Shown: piece by piece, positions 39,091-45,215 of the stretch
Numbering within the stretch: the stretch's first letter is position 1
Layout of the letters: every line of letters begins with the position of its first letter
Source: Pseudonocardia ammonioxydans
GTDB lineage: Bacteria; Actinomycetota; Actinomycetes; Mycobacteriales; Pseudonocardiaceae
Reading direction: 5' to 3'
Assembly (NCBI RefSeq): GCF_900115005.1
Contig: NZ_FOUY01000043.1
Location: forward strand, 1-48,422
DNA: 48,422 nucleotides
Notes under the pieces: generated by a model
What the model was told of the DNA's origin: nothing
The model's input: the letters and a program-made list of their open reading frames with translations, nothing else
Databases searched by the model: none
Program-made: the position numbers and the translations under genes

Positions 39091-40140
39091 GTGACCGAGG
39101 ACACGCTCGAGCGGGCACGGACCGGCGACGAGCAGGCCTTCCGCCGGCTGATCGAGCCGTACCGGCACGAGCTGTGGGTGCACTGCTACCGGATCCTCGG
39201 ATCGCTCACCGACGCCGAGGACGTGCTGCAGGAGACGTTGCTCGCGGCGTGGCGCGGGCTGGACGGCTTCGCGGGCCGGTCCTCGCTGCGCACGTGGCTC
39301 TACCGCATCGCCACCAACCGCTGCCTCAACGCGCTGCGCGACGCCGGGCGGCGCCGGCCGCCCGAGCCCGCTCCGCCGTTCGACCCGCCCGAGCCCACCA
39401 GCCGGACCGAGGTGACCTGGCTGCAGCCCGCGCCGGAGGAACTGCTGGAGCGGATCTCCGACCGGGAGCCGGGGCCCGAGGCGCGCTACACCGCCCGGGA
39501 GGCCGTGGAGCTGGCCTTCGTCGCGGCGCTGCAGCATCTCGCACCGCGCCAGGCCGCCACGCTCGTCCTGCGCGACGTGCTCGGCTACGCCACCGACGAG
39601 GTCGCGGACATGCTGGAGACCAGCGCGACGGCGGTCAAGGGGACCCTGCAACGCGCCCGCGCCGGCCTGCGCACACACGGCGCCACGCTCGCCGAGCACG
39701 GCACACCGCTCCCGGACTCGCCGCAGGAACGGGATCTGACCAGGCGTTTCGCCGAGACGTTCACCTCGGGAGACGTCGACGGTCTCGTCGCACTGCTCAC
39801 CGACGACGCCTGGCTGACCATGCCACCCGCGCCGCACCGGTACCGCGGCCCGACAGCGATCGCGGCGTTCCTCTCGGTGTTCACCGCCTGGCGTGCCGAG
39901 CGCCGCCTGCGGCTGCTGCCGATCCGGGCCAACTCCCGGCCGGCCTTCGGCTGCTACCTCACCGAGCCCGGTGCGACGACCGGGCGTCCGGCCGGGATCC
40001 TCGTGCTGACCCCGGAGGCCGGCCGGCTCCGCGCCGTCGGCTGGTTCCTCCACGACGACCTGTTCGGCCACTTCCGGCTGCCGGAGCGCACCGGCGTCGA
40101 GGTGGCCGGGCCGCGCAGGGCCGAACCCGCGCCGTCGTGA
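39091..40140 (+). CDS. ECF sigma factor with SnoaL-like C-terminal domain (SigG/TIGR02960-like)
   Basis: 349 residues. Sigma region 2 reads Y-R-H-E-L-W-V-H-C-Y-R-I-L-G-S-L-T-D-A-E-D-V-L-Q-E-T. Region 4 (about 165-200) has L-G-Y-A-T-D-E-V-A-D-M-L-E-T-S-A-T-A-V-K-G-T. From about 215 a SnoaL/NTF2-like domain follows (R-R-F-A-E-T-F-T-S-G-D-V-D-G-L-V-A-L-L-T-D-D-A-W). Sigma factors of this build lack a separate anti-sigma factor, and the tail modulates activity. GTG 39091 is preferred. Divergent TIGR03086 gene is a plausible target. Confidence 0.92.
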   Translation: MTEDTLERARTGDEQAFRRLIEPYRHELWVHCYRILGSLTDAEDVLQETLLAAWRGLDGFAGRSSLRTWLYRIATNRCLNALRDAGRRRPPEPAPPFDPPEPTSRTEVTWLQPAPEELLERISDREPGPEARYTAREAVELAFVAALQHLAPRQAATLVLRDVLGYATDEVADMLETSATAVKGTLQRARAGLRTHGATLAEHGTPLPDSPQERDLTRRFAETFTSGDVDGLVALLTDDAWLTMPPAPHRYRGPTAIAAFLSVFTAWRAERRLRLLPIRANSRPAFGCYLTEPGATTGRPAGILVLTPEAGRLRAVGWFLHDDLFGHFRLPERTGVEVAGPRRAEPAPS

Positions 40141-40165
40141 TGGCCGGTACCGCGGAACCCGTGGA

Positions 40166-41167
40166 TCACGTGACGGCGAGCAGCACGCCGAGCACGACGA
40201 GGACGAGCACGGCGATCAGGTTCGCGATGCGGTGCTCGACGAGGATGGCGACGAACTCGCGGATCGTCGCGCTCGGCCAGTAGTAGCGGGCGGTCCGCGC
40301 GCCGAGCACCTGGCCGTCGACCCCGGCCCGGCGGGTCAGGAGCGCGGCGCGGAAGGCGTGGAAGTTGTTGGTGACCACCACGCACCGGGGGTCCGGGCGG
40401 CGCTCGGCCATGATCGCGGCGCTGAACCCCAGGTTCTCGCGCGTGGTCGTCGACCGGTCCTCGCACAGGATCGACTCCCGGGGGACGCCCTGGGTCACGA
40501 GGTACTCGGCTATGCCGTGTGCCTCGGGCACCGCCTCGTCCGGCCCCTGACCACCGGAGGCGATCAGGAGCGGCGCGCCCCCGGAGCGGGTCTCGGCCCG
40601 CCACACGGCCGCGGCCTTGTCCAGCCGGGCGGCCAGCAGCGGTGGTACCCGGCCGTCGATCAGCCTCGACCCGAGCACCACCACGAAGTCGAAGCCGCTC
40701 CGTGCGCCCAGCCGTCCGTAAAGGACGCTGTAGAGCAGGTAGCAGCAGAACACGAACCCGACGTAGGTGGCGACGATCAACAGGATCAGCGCCGCCACGG
40801 CCACCGCCGTGTTCTCCAGGTACTGGGCCGCGAACGGCAGGGCCGGTACGGGCAGGCAGGCCAGGCCGGCGAGGAGCGAGAGCAGGTTCCCCAGCCGGTG
40901 CCCCTCCCGCCGGAGCATCGTCAGGCCGTTCAGCACGAGGAAGATCGCGAGCACGAGGACGGCGACTGCGGGGCCGACGAACAGGACGGCGATCAGGATG
41001 TCCAGTGGCTGAGGGTCGAGCCGGGTCGCCTCACCCAGCAGACCCAGCCCGAGGCTGAGCAGCGTGAGCCCCAGCAGCACCGCGTTGCGGAACCGCCGTC
41101 GCTCCCGGGAGACCGTGACCACGAAGGCGACGCCGAGCACGGCCGCGACGACGTAGAAGATCCACAC
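40166..41167 (-). CDS. YdcF/DUF218 membrane protein
   Basis: 333 residues. About five membrane segments fill residues 1-150. The DUF218 (ElyC/SanA/YdcF) domain has F-D-F-V-V-V-L-G-S-R-L-I-D-G-R-V-P-P-L-L, L-I-A-S-G-G-Q-G-P-D-E, E-D-R-S-T-T-T-R-E-N-L and V-T-N-N-F-H-A-F-R-A. A last hydrophobic helix ends the protein. The family is linked to envelope or cell-wall precursor homeostasis, and the substrate is unknown. GTG 41167 starts it. It converges on the ECF gene with 25 bp between. Confidence 0.9.
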   Translation of the reverse strand: MWIFYVVAAVLGVAFVVTVSRERRRFRNAVLLGLTLLSLGLGLLGEATRLDPQPLDILIAVLFVGPAVAVLVLAIFLVLNGLTMLRREGHRLGNLLSLLAGLACLPVPALPFAAQYLENTAVAVAALILLIVATYVGFVFCCYLLYSVLYGRLGARSGFDFVVVLGSRLIDGRVPPLLAARLDKAAAVWRAETRSGGAPLLIASGGQGPDEAVPEAHGIAEYLVTQGVPRESILCEDRSTTTRENLGFSAAIMAERRPDPRCVVVTNNFHAFRAALLTRRAGVDGQVLGARTARYYWPSATIREFVAILVEHRIANLIAVLVLVVLGVLLAVT

Positions 41168-41223
41168 CGCCGGTCACCCGTCCCCGGTGCCGCTGCACCG
41201 ATCCCTGCCCGCCATGCACGTCC

Positions 41224-41244
41224 CCCCTGATGCCGATGATCAGG
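41224..41244 (-). terminator. Hairpin after the peroxiredoxin gene
   Basis: CCCTGAT (41224-41230) and ATCAGGG (41238-41244) form a 7-bp stem with a 7-nt loop, 26 nt past the peroxiredoxin stop on the minus strand. Confidence 0.5.
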
Positions 41245-41269
41245 GCGGAACGTACCGACCCGGGACGCC

Positions 41270-41929
41270 TCAGCTCGGCTGCGGCACGATCCGGATGTAG
41301 GGACGCGGGGCCTGCCACCCGTTCGGGTAGATCCGGTGGGCCTCGTCGTCGGAGACCGAGCCGGCGATGATGACGTCGTCGCCCTGGGTCCAGTTGACCG
41401 GCGTCGCGACCCGGTGCCGGGCGGTCAGCTGCAACGAGTCGATCACCCGGAGCACCTCGTCGAAGTTGCGGCCGGTCGTCATCGGATAGACGAGCACCAG
41501 CTTGATCTTCTTGTCCGGGCCGATCACGAAGACGTTGCGCACGGTCTGGTTCTCGGCGGGCGTGCGGGCCAGCGGGTCACCACCGGTGCCGGCCGGCAGC
41601 ATGCCGTACAACGTGGACACCGCGAAGTCGGAATCGGCGATCACCGGGTAGTTCGGCGCGTAGCCCTGGGTCTCGGCGATGTCCGACGCCCACTTGGCGT
41701 GCCGGTCGACCGGGTCCACCGACAGGCCGATGATCTTCACGTCGCGGCGGTCGAACTCCGGCTTGATCCTGGCCATGTAGCCCAGCTCCGTGGTGCACAC
41801 CGGGGTGAAGTCCTTCGGGTGCGAGAACAGCACGGCCCACGAGCCGCCCATCCAGTCGTGGAAGCTGATGCGTCCCTCGGTCGTCTCGGCCTCGAAGTCG
41901 GGAGCCGGATCGTTGATCGTGAGTGTCAT
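41270..41929 (-). CDS. 1-Cys peroxiredoxin (Prx6/AhpC-TSA family)
   Basis: 219-residue thiol peroxidase reducing peroxides. The single Cys in the protein is the peroxidatic one in F-T-P-V-C-T-T-E-L-G near residue 45. The Prx6-type C-terminal extension is present (R-H-R-V-A-T-P-V-N-W-T-Q-G-D-D-V-I). With no resolving Cys it needs an external thiol, probably mycothiol-linked. AAGGAA precedes ATG 41929. It is divergent from the second ECF sigma gene across about 195 bp. Confidence 0.94.
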   Translation of the reverse strand: MTLTINDPAPDFEAETTEGRISFHDWMGGSWAVLFSHPKDFTPVCTTELGYMARIKPEFDRRDVKIIGLSVDPVDRHAKWASDIAETQGYAPNYPVIADSDFAVSTLYGMLPAGTGGDPLARTPAENQTVRNVFVIGPDKKIKLVLVYPMTTGRNFDEVLRVIDSLQLTARHRVATPVNWTQGDDVIIAGSVSDDEAHRIYPNGWQAPRPYIRIVPQPS

Positions 41930-42053
41930 GCGTGGTTCCTTCCCGTCGTGGGCGGGCGAGGCGCACGCCGGGCCGGGCCCGGTCGCCACGCGGCCGGTGA
42001 GCCCGCCTGATGGCACACGTCGGACTCGTCGCACCGGCGAGCCGGCGTTACAG

Positions 42054-42084
42054 CCGTGAACCGATCCGCGCCGGGACGCGTACG
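42054..42084 (+). promoter_or_regulatory. ECF-type promoter of the sigma/anti-sigma operon
   Basis: CCGTGAAC (42054-42061), 17 nt, then CGTACG (42079-42084) fits the ECF pattern of a GAAC -35 and CGT-type -10. The same arrangement and spacing occurs upstream of the CHRD gene at 44834-44864, which suggests self-regulation. Confidence 0.55.
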
Positions 42085-42123
42085 TACCTCGGGGCAGGGA
42101 CGTTCAGGAGGTTCCGGACACCG

Positions 42124-42693
42124 ATGATGGCGCGCAGACGCGGCATGCGTCCCGTGACGGGACCTGCGCCGGACCCCGGGCTGGACACCGAGACCGGGCT
42201 CCGGGCGGCCTACGGTGCGCACGGCCCCGAGATCTACCGCTACGCCCTGCGTCAGCTCGGGGACACCGGCGGCGCGCAGGAGGTGGTGCAGGAGGTCTTC
42301 CTGCGGGCCTGGCGCCGGGCCGACCGCTACGACCCCTCGGTGGCGAGCCTTCGGGTCTGGCTGTTCGCCATCGCCCGCAACGTGGTGATCGACGAGATCC
42401 GCCGGGTCACGGCGCGGCCCTGGCGGCGTGCGCTGACCGACGATCCCGAGTCCACTCCGGATGCGGTCGGCCCGGCCGACGACACCGTGATCGACACCTG
42501 GCTGGTCGAGGAGGCACTGCGCCGGCTCCGGCCCGAGCACCGGCAGGCGATCGTGGAGGCCTACCTGCGGCAGCGCCCGCACGCCGAGATCGCGGCCGAG
42601 GCGGGCGTGCCGCTCGGGACGATCCGCAGCCGGGTGTTCTACGGCCTGAAGGCCCTGCGCCTGACGATGGACGAGATGGGGGTGCAACCGTGA
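42124..42693 (+). CDS. ECF RNA polymerase sigma factor
   Basis: About 189 residues. Region 2: Y-R-Y-A-L-R-Q-L-G-D-T-G-G-A-Q-E-V-V-Q-E-V-F-L-R-A-W. Then R-V-W-L-F-A-I-A-R-N-V-V-I-D. Region 4: L-R-P-E-H-R-Q-A-I-V-E-A-Y, then A-E-I-A-A-E-A-G-V-P-L-G-T-I-R-S-R-V-F-Y-G-L-K-A-L-R. ATG 42124 follows AGGAGG at 12 nt, and ATG 42145 is possible. Its stop overlaps the anti-sigma start (GTGA). The layout is that of SigK/SigL-type pairs. Likely autoregulated from the promoter at 42054. Confidence 0.93.
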   Translation: MMARRRGMRPVTGPAPDPGLDTETGLRAAYGAHGPEIYRYALRQLGDTGGAQEVVQEVFLRAWRRADRYDPSVASLRVWLFAIARNVVIDEIRRVTARPWRRALTDDPESTPDAVGPADDTVIDTWLVEEALRRLRPEHRQAIVEAYLRQRPHAEIAAEAGVPLGTIRSRVFYGLKALRLTMDEMGVQP

Positions 42694-43400
42694 CTCCGGA
42701 GGACCACCGGGCCGTGCGGGAATCGCTCGGCGACTACGCGATCGGGCGCCTGCCGCAGGCCGAGGCCACCGTCGTGCAGACGCACCTGGACGGCTGCGCG
42801 GACTGCCGTGGCGAGCTGGCCGAGGTGTCGTCGGTGCTGCCCGCGCTGGCCCGGGTGGACCCGGCGCAGCTCGACCGCACGCCGGTCCCCCCGGCCGATC
42901 TGGGAGAGCGGATCGTGGCGGCGGCCCGCGCAGAGCGCCGGTCCACCGTGCGCGGATCCACTGCGTTCCGGTCCACCACGCACCGGGCCGGCGCGCGCAG
43001 ACGGCTCCCGCGCAGCGTCCTCGCCGCTGCGGCGGCCGTCGCGGTCCTGGCCGGCGGGGGCGTCGGCTACGCGGTGGGCGCCTACGACGGGGTGCCTCGC
43101 GAGCCGGTCGCCGTGCAGGCGTCGGCCCCGGAGATCCGGGCGAGCGCGGTCGCGATCCCGCACACCTGGGGGATGGAGATCGTGCTCGACGCCGACGGGT
43201 TCCGGGCCGGGGCGGCCTATCGCGTCGTCGTCGAGGGGGTCGATGGCCGCGAGGTCGACGCCGGCGCGTTCGTCGGGACCGGTGCGGCCCCGATGGTCTG
43301 CAACCTCAACTCCTCGGTGCTCCGGCCGGACGCCGCCGGGTTCAAGGTGTTGGACACGACCGGAGCGACCGTGCTCCGCGGGGACCTCGCGCCGGCCTGA
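42690..43400 (+). CDS. Zinc-finger anti-sigma factor (single-pass membrane)
   Basis: 236 residues. The N-terminal ZAS motif H-L-D-G-C-A-D-C (H-x3-C-x2-C) is near residues 32-39. One membrane helix is near 110-130 (S-V-L-A-A-A-A-A-V-A-V-L-A-G-G-G-V-G-Y-A). About 105 extracytoplasmic residues follow, with a beta-rich look (M-E-I-V-L-D-A-D-G-F, A-A-Y-R-V-V-V-E-G-V). It would hold the sigma factor at the membrane until an envelope signal acts. Cotranslated with the sigma gene. It converges on the sortase gene. Confidence 0.92.
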   Translation: MTPEDHRAVRESLGDYAIGRLPQAEATVVQTHLDGCADCRGELAEVSSVLPALARVDPAQLDRTPVPPADLGERIVAAARAERRSTVRGSTAFRSTTHRAGARRRLPRSVLAAAAAVAVLAGGGVGYAVGAYDGVPREPVAVQASAPEIRASAVAIPHTWGMEIVLDADGFRAGAAYRVVVEGVDGREVDAGAFVGTGAAPMVCNLNSSVLRPDAAGFKVLDTTGATVLRGDLAPA

Positions 43401-43427
43401 GCAGGACCGGCTGCGGGGCCGCACCCG

Positions 43428-44084
43428 TCATGCCGGGCGGGCGTGGACGACGAGGTTGTCGGTGTAGCTGCGCTCGCCGCGGTCGAACCCACCGGCGCAG
43501 GTGACCAGCCGCAGCAGCTCCGGCGCGGCCGCGCCGAACACGTCGAAGGTCGGGAAGTCGTCCTTCGGCATCTGCCGGGTCCGCTCGACCACGTACCGGC
43601 CGACGGTCCCGTCGTCGCGCCCGACCTCGATCACGTCACCGGGCTGCAGATCGCGGAGGTCGTAGAACACCGCGGGACCGTCCCGGGAGTCCACATGTCC
43701 CATGAGGACGGTCGGCCCGGGCGCGCCGCCGCGGTCGAACCAGCCGACGCGGTCGTGGTCCTGCGGGACCTGCGCCGTGCCGTCGGCAGCGACACCGAGC
43801 CGGACCAACGCGTGCTCGTCCACCCCGATCGCCGGGATCCGCACCGAGGTGGGAGCGGCCACGCCGGCGCCGGACGGGAGGGACGTGGCCGGTGCCGCGT
43901 CGCGGGGCGCCGGCCCGGCCGCCCCGCAGGCGGAAACCAGTACGAGCAGGACCGCGACCGGGAGCAGCCGCGCGACAGCGCTCGAGGGCGGTCGCACGCC
44001 GGCGGCCGGGAGCAGCCGCGCGACGGCGCCCGGGAGCAGTGCTGCCCCCGGGCGCCGGTCACGCCTGCGTTCAGCGCCCGGCAC
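43428..44084 (-). CDS. Class F-like sortase
   Basis: 218-residue sortase, which joins proteins to the cell wall by transpeptidation. The catalytic His is in V-L-M-G-H-V-D-S, Cys in R-L-V-T-C-A-G-G-F and Arg in G-E-R-S-Y-T-D-N. The hydrophobic segment ends in L-V-S-A-C, a possible lipobox, which is unusual for a sortase. GTG 44084 lies inside the 3' end of the CHRD gene (14-base overlap), so the enzyme is made together with its likely substrate. Longer starts are rejected because they run antisense-like through the CHRD gene. A 23-bp repeat spaced 48 bp duplicates A-V-A-R-L-L-P in the signal region. Confidence 0.9.
   Translation of the reverse strand: MPGAERRRDRRPGAALLPGAVARLLPAAGVRPPSSAVARLLPVAVLLVLVSACGAAGPAPRDAAPATSLPSGAGVAAPTSVRIPAIGVDEHALVRLGVAADGTAQVPQDHDRVGWFDRGGAPGPTVLMGHVDSRDGPAVFYDLRDLQPGDVIEVGRDDGTVGRYVVERTRQMPKDDFPTFDVFGAAAPELLRLVTCAGGFDRGERSYTDNLVVHARPA
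43958..44028. repeat. 23-bp direct repeat in the sortase signal region
   Basis: 43958-43980 and 44006-44028 match at 22 of 23 bases and are offset by 48 bp, exactly 16 codons, so the reading frame is kept. Both encode A-V-A-R-L-L-P on the minus strand. Confidence 0.65.
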
Positions 44085-44793
44085 GGCTCCGCCGGGCCAG
44101 CACGACGCCCGCGCCGGCCACGGTCGCGAGCCCGGCCGCGCCGAGCGCGTAGCCGGCTGTGTCGGCCGGGCCGGCCGAGGTGCCGCCGGCGCCGGTCTCG
44201 ACACCACCCATCGGCACCTGGGTGAGCTGCCCGCGCACGGCACCCGGCGTGTAGTCGGCGGTGTGGGTGTCGGCGCTGAAGCCCGCCGGGTTCGCCTCGA
44301 TCGCCGCCAGGGAGAACCCGGTGGCGGTGTCCTCGCCGTTGTCACCCTCGAGGCCGGTGGTGAAGGGGCCCTGCAGACAGCCCGCTGAGGTACGGACGTC
44401 GCCGTCGCCCGCCGGGTCCGGGAAGGAGAGCCGCGGCGGGCCGGGCTCGCCGGCGTTCGCCTCGTGGATGTGCGTCGCGGTCTTCGCCGGGCTCTGGTAC
44501 TCCCCGGTCACGCCGCGCAGGGTGATGTCGTAGCAGATGATCTCGTCGTCCGAGTTGATCCGGAAGTGGAACTCCCCGGTCGCACCGGGCTCGCCGGGGA
44601 CGGCGTTGCCGTCGTTCCCGACGATCGTGTCCGGTGTCGCCATCACGGTGTACATGCTGGTGAAGTCGTCCGGCTCGGGCACCGGGTTCTCCTGGGCGGT
44701 GGTGGTTCCCGCGGCGGCGACTCCCGCGGTCACGGCGAAGCCGAGCGCGGTCGCGGCGGTCACGGCGGCGAGGCGGGGGAGGGAACGACGCAT
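44071..44793 (-). CDS. CHRD-domain surface protein, probable sortase substrate
   Basis: 240 residues. A signal peptide ends near residue 30 (V-A-A-A-G-T-T-T-A). The CHRD domain follows (G-E-F-H-F-R-I-N-S-D-D-E-I-I-C-Y-D-I-T-L-R-G-V, T-A-T-H-I-H-E-A and A-G-C-L-Q-G-P-F). The C-terminus has V-P-M-G-G-V-E-T-G-A-G-G, then a hydrophobic helix and R-R-S-R. That is the layout of a cell-wall sorting signal with a non-LPxTG motif of the kind seen with actinobacterial class E/F sortases. CHRD domains occur in surface and BMP-binding proteins, and the bacterial role is unknown. An ECF-type promoter lies upstream. Confidence 0.88.
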   Translation of the reverse strand: MRRSLPRLAAVTAATALGFAVTAGVAAAGTTTAQENPVPEPDDFTSMYTVMATPDTIVGNDGNAVPGEPGATGEFHFRINSDDEIICYDITLRGVTGEYQSPAKTATHIHEANAGEPGPPRLSFPDPAGDGDVRTSAGCLQGPFTTGLEGDNGEDTATGFSLAAIEANPAGFSADTHTADYTPGAVRGQLTQVPMGGVETGAGGTSAGPADTAGYALGAAGLATVAGAGVVLARRSRAGR

Positions 44794-44833
44794 CGTGGTG
44801 TCCTTTCCGGGTGGATCGTCCTTGATGCCCGCA

Positions 44834-44864
44834 TCTACGGCCGCTCGAGCCGCGACGTTCACGG
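44834..44864 (-). promoter_or_regulatory. ECF-type promoter of the CHRD-sortase operon
   Basis: On the minus strand CCGTGAAC (44857-44864), 17 nt, CGTAGA (44834-44839). The -35-like octamer and the spacing are identical to the promoter at 42054-42084. It lies about 40 bp before the CHRD ATG. Confidence 0.55.
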
Positions 44865-44961
44865 CTCGCCGGAGTCCCGGGTCGATGACGTCGCTACGCA
44901 GTGGATCTCCTCCCGGTTCACTGTTTCGCCCGCCGGAGTGATCCGGAGAGATGATCGACAG

Positions 44962-45007
44962 TCCGCACATGCGGAGGAATTGATCGTTTTGTAGCGAACA
45001 TGCGGAG
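44962..45007. promoter_or_regulatory. Paired ACATGCGGAG motifs in the divergent promoter region
   Basis: ACATGCGGAG occurs at 44967-44976 and 44998-45007, 31 bp apart (about three helical turns). The first is within an inverted repeat TCCGCA-CA-TGCGGA (44962-44975). Together they look like two regulator sites between the CHRD and molybdenum-hydroxylase genes. Confidence 0.45.
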
Positions 45008-45117
45008 CGTTCCACCCCTTCGGGGAAGTGCTTGACCTGCGAAAAGCCGATTGCGCGCGATCGATCGGTGCGGAGATCGCCCCCCTGGCACTCGTGCCTA
45101 CCGGCGCGTAACCGTCG

Positions 45118-45133
45118 AACGACCCGGGTCGTT
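45118..45133. promoter_or_regulatory. Perfect 16-bp palindrome upstream of iorB-like gene
   Basis: AACGACCCGGGTCGTT is a perfect palindrome ending 82 bp before the ATG. It could be an operator for a dimeric repressor, but no regulator gene is adjacent. Confidence 0.4.
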
Positions 45134-45215
45134 GTCGCCCCGACGCCCCCCGGCCCCGCTCCCCGACCAGGGCTGCCGGTGGGTCGTGCACCGCAGCACC
45201 CCGGAGAGGACCACG

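Noticed and set aside
44085..44345. Long form of the sortase reaching 44345
   Set aside because: It would run through the CHRD coding region; GTG 44084 gives a normal signal peptide.
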